Part shown: positions 7,371 through 14,136 of the stretch, one piece after another
Layout of the letters: each line of letters begins with the position of its first letter
How positions within the stretch are numbered: position 1 is the first letter of the stretch
Source: Flavobacterium psychrophilum
Lineage (GTDB): Bacteria; Bacteroidota; Bacteroidia; Flavobacteriales; Flavobacteriaceae
DNA length: 32,105 nt
Direction: 5' to 3'
Assembly: GCA_003243255.1 (NCBI GenBank)
Contig: QFQM01000037.1
Span: forward strand, 1 to 32,105
The notes under the pieces: generated by a model
Database searches by the model: none
Seen by the model: the letters and a program-made list of their open reading frames with translations, nothing else
Told to the model about the DNA's origin: nothing
Translations under genes and position numbers: made by a program

Positions 7371-8005
7371 TATTTGCTTATTAGCACACCGTCGGCCATA
7401 AATTTATATTCGATCTTGGGCTCGGTGATTTTAGCAATCGCCTCGTCAGACTCTCCCCCATCTTTCGCATAATGCCTTAGCTGAGCAACAGATGTTTCGC
7501 TTACAAAAGCCTTACCGCTTACGATAGCATCCTGATCGGTAGCATTTAGCGGAACGAAAAACGCATAATCCTTAAACTTAACAAATGATTCTTTGCCTCC
7601 AGGAAGTGCCAATGACATCCAGCAGCCTTTCTTCTGGCAAACTGCGTTTATCTTAGATTTGAATTTTACATTAACCGTATCGCCCGGTTTAAGTGACTTA
7701 TACTTTTTGATCATCTCCTCCTTAGAGATCGCTTTGTCAGCAAGTATTTTATCTCCGAATGAAGCGTAATCAACCTTAACTGCTGTTTCAGGCTTAACGG
7801 CTTTTACTTCTTCAGGAGCTTTGTCTTCCACGTTTACAGGATGCTCTAAAGTATGTTCAGTCTCAACCGGAATTGGTTTAACCGTATCGGTAACAGTTAC
7901 AATCGTATCGTTTGCAGCAGTTTCGGTAACTGCTTCTGACTCTTTATTCTTCTGACAGGCAGCCAACATTGAAAATGCGGCAACCACAAGTAGTGACTTT
8001 TTCAT
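7370..8005 (-). CDS. DUF4920 lipoprotein
   Basis: A 211-aa lipoprotein with a lipobox ending at C17 (FSMLAAC). Residues about 20-75 are a threonine/glutamate-rich linker. The C-terminal 130 residues match the DUF4920 type, with the signature VCQKKGCWMSL followed by a beta-rich stretch. The function of DUF4920 is unknown. The two conserved cysteines around KKG in this signature could bind metal or form a disulfide. It is first in an operon with the haem lipoprotein (one-base overlap) and mnmD. Its promoter is the best match in the window to the full flavobacterial consensus. Confidence 0.83.
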   Translation of the reverse strand: MKKSLLVVAAFSMLAACQKNKESEAVTETAANDTIVTVTDTVKPIPVETEHTLEHPVNVEDKAPEEVKAVKPETAVKVDYASFGDKILADKAISKEEMIKKYKSLKPGDTVNVKFKSKINAVCQKKGCWMSLALPGGKESFVKFKDYAFFVPLNATDQDAIVSGKAFVSETSVAQLRHYAKDGGESDEAIAKITEPKIEYKFMADGVLISK

Positions 8006-8033
8006 TATATAACGAAAATTAGGTTTAATGTTA

Positions 8034-8063
8034 CAAAATTATACAGATTCTTTAACCTTGCAA
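8034..8063 (-). promoter_or_regulatory. Full -33/-7 promoter for the DUF4920-cytochrome-mnmD operon
   Basis: On the minus strand TTG (8061-8063), a 19-base spacer and TAATTTTG (8034-8041) match the TTG-N17-23-TAnnTTTG consensus of flavobacterial housekeeping promoters. It lies about 30 bases before the ATG at 8005. Confidence 0.7.
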
Positions 8064-8166
8064 GGACATACTTATAATTTCGTCATTTTATTACACTTTC
8101 TTTCAACGATTTAATTTTTCGTCACCCAAAATTATACGAAACAAAACCGTTAACATGTTTTTTTAG

Positions 8167-8174
8167 TAAATTTG
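8167..8174 (+). promoter_or_regulatory. -7 promoter element for ilvE
   Basis: TAAATTTG fits TAnnTTTG and lies 47 bases before the ATG at 8222. The bases just after it form ATTTGCAAAT, a 10-bp palindrome; the 12-base word ATTTGCAAATAA recurs at 10130-10141. Confidence 0.5.
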
Positions 8175-8221
8175 CAAATAACGCGACCTAAACATTAAAC
8201 CAACACGAAAAAAAGAATTTA

Positions 8222-9289
8222 ATGAGTAATAACGCTACTAACAGCATTATCATCAACAAAGCAGAGACATCAAAAATTGGTTCTGTTGATTTTGAAAACC
8301 TTCCGTTTGGCAACACTTTTACAGACCATATGCTGGTTTGTGATTTTAGGAATGGCCAGTGGGAAACACCCGAGATCAAACCGTATGCACCATTTCTGAT
8401 TGATCCTTCTGCTAAGATTTTCCACTACGGACAGGCAATCTTTGAAGGTATGAAGGCCTACAAAGATGAGCATGACGATGTATGGCTTTTCAGGCCGGAC
8501 CAGAATTTTGACCGTTTCAACAAATCAGCAGTAAGGCTTGCCATGCCGGAAGTTCCTGAAGAGGTATTCATCGGTGGCCTTAAAAAAATACTTGAAATAG
8601 AGAAAGAATGGGTTAAAAAAGGAAAAGGCAATTCGCTTTATATCCGCCCGTTCATGATTGCGATAGGTTCAGGAGTAATTGCTGCACCTTCAACACAATA
8701 CCGTTTCATGATCATCCTTTCACCTGCTAAATCATATTATTCGGGCGAAGTAAAAGTTATCATCGCAGAGCATTACAGCCGTGCGGCTAATGGCGGTATC
8801 GGTGCTGCAAAAGCTGCCGGTAACTATTCAGCACAGTTCTACCCTACAAAACTGGCTAATGAGGCGGGCTTCCAGCAAATTATCTGGACTGACGATGCTA
8901 CACATACCAAACTTGAAGAAGCCGGTACAATGAACGTATTCTTCAGGATAAATGATACCCTATATACAGCACCTACAAGCGAAAGGATTCTTGACGGCGT
9001 AACCCGTAAGAGCCTTATAGAACTTGCTAAGCGCGAAAACATTAATGTAGAAGTTCGTTCGGTACTGGTATCAGAACTTATAGAGGCAGCCAACAACGGT
9101 TCGCTTAAAGAGATATTTGGTGCAGGAACGGCAGCTGTAGTTAACCCTATCGTTGGGTTCAGCTACCAGGATACATACTATGAATTACCTAAACAGGAAA
9201 ACTCAATAGCATTAGAACTTAAAGAAAAACTGAACAACATTCAGTACAAACTTGCCGAAGACACCTTTGGGTGGACGGTGAAAGTGTAA
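8222..9289 (+). CDS. ilvE: Branched-chain amino acid aminotransferase
   Basis: A 355-aa cytoplasmic fold-type IV PLP enzyme that makes or degrades leucine, isoleucine and valine by exchange with glutamate/2-oxoglutarate. The PLP lysine is K197 in GIGAAKAAGNYSAQ. HYGQAIFEGMKAY (residues 68-80) and RPFMIAIGSGVI (142-153) are typical of the longer BCAT type found in eukaryotes and many bacteria. The phosphate-binding end EIFGAGTAAVVNPI is also present. The length is normal for that type. It is a single-gene unit between a promoter element and a strong hairpin, so it is not in an ilv operon here. Confidence 0.95.
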   Translation: MSNNATNSIIINKAETSKIGSVDFENLPFGNTFTDHMLVCDFRNGQWETPEIKPYAPFLIDPSAKIFHYGQAIFEGMKAYKDEHDDVWLFRPDQNFDRFNKSAVRLAMPEVPEEVFIGGLKKILEIEKEWVKKGKGNSLYIRPFMIAIGSGVIAAPSTQYRFMIILSPAKSYYSGEVKVIIAEHYSRAANGGIGAAKAAGNYSAQFYPTKLANEAGFQQIIWTDDATHTKLEEAGTMNVFFRINDTLYTAPTSERILDGVTRKSLIELAKRENINVEVRSVLVSELIEAANNGSLKEIFGAGTAAVVNPIVGFSYQDTYYELPKQENSIALELKEKLNNIQYKLAEDTFGWTVKV

Positions 9290-9408
9290 GGGTTCCGGGT
9301 TCTCACTCAGCCATATAAAAAAGAGGGTGCTTAAAATTTAAGCACCCTCTTTTATTTCTATTCGTTCCAATTGGCAACTCTAAACCCGAAACTCACAACC
9401 CTGAACCT
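9290..9408. repeat. Degenerate GGGTT-type repeats flanking the ilvE terminator
   Basis: Just after ilvE the plus strand reads GGGTTCCGGGTTCTCACTC. At 9375-9408 the minus strand reads AGGTTCAGGGTTGTGAGTTT and continues CGGGTTTAGAGTTG. These are related degenerate GRGTT words in opposite orientation around the terminator hairpin. The right copy runs into the stop codon of the MazG-like gene. Confidence 0.5.
9319..9353. terminator. Bidirectional terminator between ilvE and the MazG-like gene
   Basis: A 15-bp perfect stem (AAAAGAGGGTGCTTA and its complement) with a five-base loop, flanked by A and T tracts on both strands. It serves two convergent genes. Confidence 0.92.
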
Positions 9409-9790
9409 ACTTAAGTATTTCCTCAAAATTCGGTTTAAAGTAGTTAGGGCCTTTCATCACCTTTCCGTCTTCACGGTATATTGGCTTGCCATCAGCACCA
9501 AGCTTACTCATATTGCTGCGCTGTATCTCGTCGAACACCTCTTCTATTTTATGCTGAAGGCCATGTTCAATAATAGTACCGCAAAGTATATACAACATAT
9601 CGCCAAGCGCATCGGCAATTTCAACAATGTCATCATTCTGAACAGCTTCCAGATACTCTTCGTTTTCTTCTTTCATCAGGTTAAAACGCAGCATATTTAC
9701 AGCTTCACCAAGCGTACCTCTCGGTGATTCACTGCTTCCCAGGCCAAATGCATCGTGGAATTGCTTAACAGCATCTAATTGTTTTTTCAT
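9407..9790 (-). CDS. MazG-like nucleoside triphosphate pyrophosphohydrolase
   Basis: A 127-aa all-alpha NTP pyrophosphohydrolase (MazG/HisE-like fold), cytoplasmic. The metal-binding acidic pattern is present: EENEE at residues 41-45 and EIADALGD at 57-64, the E-x2-E ... E-x2-D signature. The tail MKGPNYFKPNFEEIL is typical of the phosphoribosyl-ATP pyrophosphohydrolase-like house-cleaning family. The substrate is probably a non-canonical or damaged NTP. It is divergent from the small membrane protein gene; a TACTTTTA word at 9810-9817 on the minus strand may be its -7 element. It stands alone, without a nearby histidine operon. Confidence 0.87.
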   Translation of the reverse strand: MKKQLDAVKQFHDAFGLGSSESPRGTLGEAVNMLRFNLMKEENEEYLEAVQNDDIVEIADALGDMLYILCGTIIEHGLQHKIEEVFDEIQRSNMSKLGADGKPIYREDGKVMKGPNYFKPNFEEILK

Positions 9791-9841
9791 TTTTATAAAA
9801 TTTGTGTCTTAAAAGTAGCTAAAAATAAAAGCCTGATGTTG

Positions 9842-9849
9842 TACCTTTG
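9842..9849 (+). promoter_or_regulatory. -7 promoter element for the 62-aa membrane protein
   Basis: TACCTTTG fits TAnnTTTG and lies 16 bases before the ATG at 9866. This supports that ATG over the more upstream in-frame one at 9779. Confidence 0.5.
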
Positions 9850-9865
9850 CCAAAAAGATTTCAAC

Positions 9866-10054
9866 ATGTTTACAACAGGCCAGTTGGTTTTCGCAGTACT
9901 TTTTTTTGTTGCATTTGTTATTACCATGGTAGTTATGTACCGTAAAGACCTGATGACTCACAAAAAATATTACAAGGGTACCTATAAGATACTTTTAGGC
10001 TTCCTTTCGTTTATCGCAATACTGTTTGTATTGAAGATTTTCTTAAAGAAATAA
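9866..10054 (+). CDS. Small two-helix membrane protein
   Basis: The frame is open from 9779, but the ATG at 9866 fits a -7 element just upstream and starts a clean membrane protein of 62 aa (MFTTGQLVFAVLFFVAFVIT). Two hydrophobic helices (about 5-24 and 42-58) are joined by a basic loop, MYRKDLMTHKKYYKGTYK, probably cytoplasmic. I recall similar small proteins in other flavobacteria but know no function. A hairpin terminator follows, so it is monocistronic. Confidence 0.7.
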   Translation: MFTTGQLVFAVLFFVAFVITMVVMYRKDLMTHKKYYKGTYKILLGFLSFIAILFVLKIFLKK

Positions 10055-10083
10055 CCTTAAAATTTTCTTAATTTTATAACCTC

Positions 10084-10113
10084 AAAAATCCCCATTAATG
10101 GGGATTTTTTTTT
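10084..10113 (+). terminator. Terminator after the 62-aa gene
   Basis: Stem AAATCCCC / GGGGATTT with loop ATTA, followed by nine or more Ts. Confidence 0.9.
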
Positions 10114-10126
10114 ACATTCCCTTTAT

Positions 10127-10134
10127 CATATTTG
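10127..10134 (+). promoter_or_regulatory. Possible -7 element for the signalling operon
   Basis: CATATTTG has one mismatch to TAnnTTTG and lies 34 bases before the ATG at 10169, between a terminator and the first gene of the operon. Confidence 0.3.
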
Positions 10135-10168
10135 CAAATAATAAACCATTAAAATAAATACACACACC

Positions 10169-10684
10169 ATGATGAATGAAAACAATGGACAAAACGGAGC
10201 AATGTACACACTAAACTCTAAGAATAGTTATTACAACAACACTAAGGTTGCACTAAACGTGTTTTTGCGCCCGGACGACAGCGAAAATCCGTATGAGATC
10301 ACAGCCTTTGATATTTCACAGGCAGACGATAAAACTCAATATAATGCCATTTTTATTAATATAAGCAATGCTAATTTTGCCAACGAAGACCCTGAGCAGA
10401 CAACTGAGCACACTTATGAATGCCTTTTGAGCAATCTTTCGGCACCCGGCCCTATTGCTAACTATTCAGCTTTTGACTGTAATCATGAAGGAGACACATT
10501 AGCCATTGTCCTGTATAATTATACTGATGATATTACTCTTTTGAAATCATATGCGATCGAACTTGCTGCAATGGTAAAAGACTTAACTGATACGGTTGCA
10601 AAAAATGGTAATTACCAAACCGAACTTAACTTAATGGGAATAGAACCAAGAAGAACTGGAATGAGTACTTTCCCTAGAAAATAA
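10169..10684 (+). CDS. Unrecognised 171-aa protein, first gene of a two-component operon
   Basis: I do not recognise this protein. It has no signal peptide or membrane helix, so it looks cytoplasmic. Composition is rich in Asn, Asp, Thr and Tyr. The centre (about 27-125) looks beta-rich. The end (about 126-150, LKSYAIELAAMVKDLTDTVA) is one amphipathic helix followed by a loose basic tail. There are two cysteines. It starts right after a terminator and ends three bases before the start of the histidine kinase, so the three genes should be one transcript. It could be a partner, effector or target of the two-component system. ATGATGAATG offers several starts; I keep the first. Confidence 0.75.
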   Translation: MMNENNGQNGAMYTLNSKNSYYNNTKVALNVFLRPDDSENPYEITAFDISQADDKTQYNAIFINISNANFANEDPEQTTEHTYECLLSNLSAPGPIANYSAFDCNHEGDTLAIVLYNYTDDITLLKSYAIELAAMVKDLTDTVAKNGNYQTELNLMGIEPRRTGMSTFPRK

Positions 10685-10687
10685 ATT

Positions 10688-12493
10688 ATGATAAAACCTT
10701 ATCCGAAATTATTATTAACCCTGCTTATAAGCTTATTGTTTATAAGCAGGACTTATTGTCAGTCTAATTCTAAGAAACTTATCGATATAAAACACAAGTT
10801 GGAGTTATATCAATATAAAAAAGTTTGCCCTGAAGTAGAAACAATAAAAGAAACATCACTTTCAAAACCGGATAAGGCTCTTTATTATTATTTAAAAGCA
10901 GAATGCTTACTTTCTAACTCAAGAATCAATGAAGCTTATCAGTACTATTTAAAATCAAAAACCATATATGTCTCGCTTGACAGTATCAATAAGGCAATGG
11001 ACATTAATCTTGATATATACAATCTGATAACTGCTCAGGACAACTATAGCCCAATATATAAAAAATATTTAGACGAATATATTGCACATGCACACAAAAC
11101 TAATGATACTGTAAGATTAGCGAGAAGTACTAAAGCTTTGGGTGAACTTGCTTATGACAACGGAAAACCTAAAGAAAGCTTAGCCTATTTTAAGAAAGCA
11201 TTAGATTTATTTTACAAAGTAAATGAAAGGGAAAAAGCTTCTGCTATATATTTTAATATCGCCACTATATACAATGAGCAATTGCATAAGTACGATTCAG
11301 CTCTGTATTACCTAAACAAACAGCTTCCAGAAATTAAAACTTATGGTGTTGTAGACGATTTATGGTATAATTATGTTGATCAGGCTGCATCTTATTATTA
11401 CTTAAAAAATCATAGAAAAGCGATTGAATACCTCAAGTTGGCTGACAACCTACCCTTAAACACTTCTGAAAGTAAAACAAGTCAATATACATATGAATTC
11501 CTTTATAAAAATTACGATGCACTAGGCGATTATACCAATGCTTACAAATATCTTCAGCTTAGTAAAAAATATTCAGACAGCATTAACATCGTAGAGCAAA
11601 ATATCGCAATAAACGATATACATACTAAATATCAGACCAAAGAAAAAGAACTGGAAAACACTCTGCTTAAGAGTGAAGTAAAAACTAACAAGGTAGTACT
11701 ATACTCGATAATCATATTGCTTATTGCTATAATAGTAATTGCTGCCCTGTTGATAAAAAATTCGCGCAGAAGGGAAAAAATATCAAAGCAGGAAAAACTT
11801 ATCGAGCAGCAGAAGTTTGAAAAGGCAATGAAAGACTACGAGCTAAACAGTATTGATATGATACTGGAAGGCCAGGATAAAGAACGCCAGCGCATTGCCA
11901 ATGACCTGCACGACAACCTGGGTAGTATGCTTGCCACACTAAAGCTGAATTTTGAAAACCTGAGGATTCGAAAAATGGAAATCAGGGAAGAAGAAAATAA
12001 ACTTTATGAACGTACTGATGAGCTTATTGAAGAAGCGTACCAAAAAGTTCGCCGCATTGCCCATGCTAAAAATGCCGGGGTATTTGCCAGCGAAGGACTG
12101 ATACCTGCCATTCAAAAGCTTGCTGAAAAAATATCGATACCCGGAAAACTTCAGCTACAGGTAATTCCATTTGGTTTTACTGAAAGACTGGAAAATTCAT
12201 TGGAAATTGCTATCTTTAGGACTGTGCAGGAATTGTCTACAAACATCATAAAACACTCTCAGGCCACTGAAGCGACCATTCACCTTACCGATCATAGTGA
12301 CAGCATCAACATCATGATAGAAGATAACGGTGTAGGTTTTGACAGCTCTAAAATAAACCTGAACGATGCAGATGGTATGGGACTGGCCAACATCAGGAAA
12401 AAAATTGCGCAGTTGGGCGGTACGCTTGAAATTGACTCAACTCCCGGAAAAGGAACAACAATAATAATAGATATACCTGTAAATAATGATTAA
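10688..12493 (+). CDS. Membrane histidine kinase with periplasmic TPR sensor (NarL-type partner)
   Basis: A 601-aa sensor kinase. Residues 1-24 form a signal peptide (ending RTYCQ). Residues about 60-300 carry helical TPR repeats (for example PKESLAYFKKALDLFYKV at 161-178), followed by a coiled coil and a membrane helix at 337-356. Next is a coiled-coil linker, then the HisKA_3 box ERQRIANDLHDNLGS with phospho-acceptor H408. The ATPase domain has N519 (ELSTNIIKHS), DNGVGFD (546-552) and GMGLANI (563-569). This is the common Bacteroidetes TPR kinase form, in which the periplasmic TPR part probably senses a protein or peptide. It overlaps the response regulator gene by eight bases. The sensor half is visibly more AT-rich than the kinase half. 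Confidence 0.93.
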   Translation: MIKPYPKLLLTLLISLLFISRTYCQSNSKKLIDIKHKLELYQYKKVCPEVETIKETSLSKPDKALYYYLKAECLLSNSRINEAYQYYLKSKTIYVSLDSINKAMDINLDIYNLITAQDNYSPIYKKYLDEYIAHAHKTNDTVRLARSTKALGELAYDNGKPKESLAYFKKALDLFYKVNEREKASAIYFNIATIYNEQLHKYDSALYYLNKQLPEIKTYGVVDDLWYNYVDQAASYYYLKNHRKAIEYLKLADNLPLNTSESKTSQYTYEFLYKNYDALGDYTNAYKYLQLSKKYSDSINIVEQNIAINDIHTKYQTKEKELENTLLKSEVKTNKVVLYSIIILLIAIIVIAALLIKNSRRREKISKQEKLIEQQKFEKAMKDYELNSIDMILEGQDKERQRIANDLHDNLGSMLATLKLNFENLRIRKMEIREEENKLYERTDELIEEAYQKVRRIAHAKNAGVFASEGLIPAIQKLAEKISIPGKLQLQVIPFGFTERLENSLEIAIFRTVQELSTNIIKHSQATEATIHLTDHSDSINIMIEDNGVGFDSSKINLNDADGMGLANIRKKIAQLGGTLEIDSTPGKGTTIIIDIPVNND

Positions 12494-13100
12494 CGTAGTA
12501 ATAGCAGAAGATCATCAGTCACTTATAGATGGCATTAAGCTTTTTCTTGAATATGAAGAAGATATACAGGTTGTAGGCGAAGCCAATGATGGCGAAAGGC
12601 TTATTGAAATCGTAAGGCTCAAAAAACCGGATGTAGTACTTACCGACATCCGTATGCCTAAAATGGATGGCATTAACGCAACCCTACAGATAAAAAAAGA
12701 CTTTCCTGACATGAGGGTGATTGCTTTCAGTATGTTCGAGCAGGATGAAGCGGTTACTAAAATGCAGGAAGCAGGAGCATCAGGTTACATCATGAAAAAC
12801 TCTTCACTTAAAACAGTAGTTACTGCCATAAGGACAGTAATGAACGGCGAGGACTATTTTGATGCGACAATTAAAAATACCAATATCAAAAAAACCGATC
12901 AGGATGTACCACTAAGCAAACGCGAAATGGAGATCGTAAAGCTCATAGGTGAAGGAAAAACTTCTCAGGATATTGCAGACATCCTTTTCATTGGAAAAAC
13001 AACCGTAGACACCCACAGGAAGAACATTCTCAAAAAACTGAGCCTTCAGGGAAAAAGCGAACTCCTGCGTTACTCGATGGAAAAGAAATATGATTTTTAG
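12486..13100 (+). CDS. LuxR/NarL-type response regulator
   Basis: A 204-aa DNA-binding regulator. The receiver domain (about 1-120) has the acidic pair near E8-D9, phospho-acceptor D54 in VLTDIRMPKMDG, and the conserved lysine in GYIMKNS. The C-terminal LuxR helix-turn-helix (about 140-200) reads LSKREMEIVKLIGEGKTSQD and continues IADILFIGKTTVDTHRKNI. The translational overlap with the kinase gene makes it the certain partner. Targets are unknown; autoregulation of the operon or of the neighbouring 42-aa gene is possible. A hairpin terminator follows. Confidence 0.95.
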   Translation: MINVVIAEDHQSLIDGIKLFLEYEEDIQVVGEANDGERLIEIVRLKKPDVVLTDIRMPKMDGINATLQIKKDFPDMRVIAFSMFEQDEAVTKMQEAGASGYIMKNSSLKTVVTAIRTVMNGEDYFDATIKNTNIKKTDQDVPLSKREMEIVKLIGEGKTSQDIADILFIGKTTVDTHRKNILKKLSLQGKSELLRYSMEKKYDF

Positions 13101-13113
13101 TCAGTAAATTTTT

Positions 13114-13144
13114 AAAAAATACCCACTTATGGGTATTTTTTTTC
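13114..13144 (+). terminator. Terminator of the signalling operon
   Basis: Stem AAATACCCA / TGGGTATTT with a small loop, then eight or more Ts. Confidence 0.9.
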
Positions 13145-13205
13145 TTTAACAGAATACCCAACTTTGTCTTGTTACCATGCATTATGCATTAATCTATTGG
13201 GGGCT

Positions 13206-13334
13206 ATGGACAAATCAAACAAATTATCAGTACTGCTTGGCAGGGTATCTTTTTTAAACCGCATCTTTCGCCGTAAAAAAAATGCATTTGCCAGACAACG
13301 ACGCCTGCTAAGAGGCGATTACAACATCTTTTAA
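13206..13334 (+). CDS. Probable 42-aa basic microprotein
   Basis: An ATG-started frame of 42 codons lies in the 430-bp gap between the response regulator and the LpoB-like gene. The product starts MDKSNKLSVLLGRVSFLNRI and continues FRRKKNAFARQRRLLRGDYNIF. It is strongly basic, with an amphipathic N-terminal half and an arginine-rich centre. Local base composition is richer in GC than the surrounding gap. It lies between one terminator (13114-13144) and a perfect palindrome (13400-13429), which fits its own short transcription unit. GGGGG about four bases before the ATG is SD-like, unusual in this group. It could instead be part of a small RNA. No family is recognised. Confidence 0.45.
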   Translation: MDKSNKLSVLLGRVSFLNRIFRRKKNAFARQRRLLRGDYNIF

Positions 13335-13399
13335 TCTATATATCCACCAAAAACATATACGATTAAAAACCAAACAATTATCAATCAGGAAATCAAATC

Positions 13400-13429
13400 C
13401 ACAAAACACTCTGTACAGAGTGTTTTGTG
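13400..13429 (+). terminator. Perfect 30-bp palindrome, probable terminator
   Basis: CACAAAACACTCTGT followed by its exact complement in reverse; the centre reads CTGTACAG. As RNA it forms a long hairpin ending in UUUUGUG UUU. It is most simply the terminator of the 13206 unit, but the T-tract is weak. A protein-binding site for a dimeric regulator is an alternative. Confidence 0.65.
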
Positions 13430-13529
13430 TTTATAAGCCCAAATGTTAAAAAACTGGCACATTGTTTGTTTAAAAGAAAATTAACATTCATTTTTTTATT
13501 AAATTTCAAATCAAAAATCAATAAACAAC

Positions 13530-14120
13530 ATGAGAACATTTACCTACAAATTCATCTTAGCCGCGGCATTAGGTCTTACCTTATCAAATTGCGGATCGCA
13601 ACAAGTAACCCGTGTAGACGAGAAAAGCGTAACTGACCTTAGCGGACGCTGGAATGAAACCGACTCAAGGCTTACTGCTGAAGCTATTACTGCCGATCTT
13701 ATGGCTCATTCATGGTACAGCACTTATGCATCTGAAAATGCCGGTAAAAAACCTGTAATAATCGTAGGTCTTATCACTAACAAATCGCACGAGCATATCG
13801 AATCGGAAACGTTCTCTAAAGACATCGAAAAAGCAATCATCAACTCAGGAAGGATGAAACTGGTTCAGGCAGGTGCTAAGCGTGAAGAGATCCGCGCTGA
13901 AAGAGCTGATCAGCAAAACTTTGCTTCGCAATCTACCATGAAAAAATTCGGTCTAGAGAATGGTGCCGACTTCATGCTACAGGGAACTATCAACTCTATC
14001 GTTGATTCTAACAAAAAAGAAAAAACAGTTTACTACCAGATAGATCTTGAACTGACTAACATCCAGACGAATGAAAAAGTATGGATTGGCGACAAAAAGA
14101 TCAAAAAATATATCAAGTAA
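13530..14120 (+). CDS. LpoB-like lipoprotein
   Basis: A 196-aa lipoprotein with signal peptide and lipobox ending at C21 (LTLSNCGS). The mature part matches the LpoB-like family: DLSGRWNETDSRLTAEAI near residues 37-54, a beta strand KPVIIVGLITNKSHEHI at 75-91, and YYQIDLELTNIQTNEKVW near 170-187. In E. coli LpoB is an outer-membrane lipoprotein that activates the peptidoglycan synthase PBP1b. In Bacteroidetes this role is unproven. It is followed after 16 bases by the COG3014 lipoprotein gene, so it is the first gene of a three-gene lipoprotein/secreted-protein operon. Confidence 0.88.
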   Translation: MRTFTYKFILAAALGLTLSNCGSQQVTRVDEKSVTDLSGRWNETDSRLTAEAITADLMAHSWYSTYASENAGKKPVIIVGLITNKSHEHIESETFSKDIEKAIINSGRMKLVQAGAKREEIRAERADQQNFASQSTMKKFGLENGADFMLQGTINSIVDSNKKEKTVYYQIDLELTNIQTNEKVWIGDKKIKKYIK

Positions 14121-14136
14121 TTCCTGAGCCGTTTTT

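Noticed and set aside
13427..13636. 69-codon frame overlapping the start of the lpoB-like gene
   Set aside because: It is in another frame over the lipoprotein signal peptide, with no coding-like composition.
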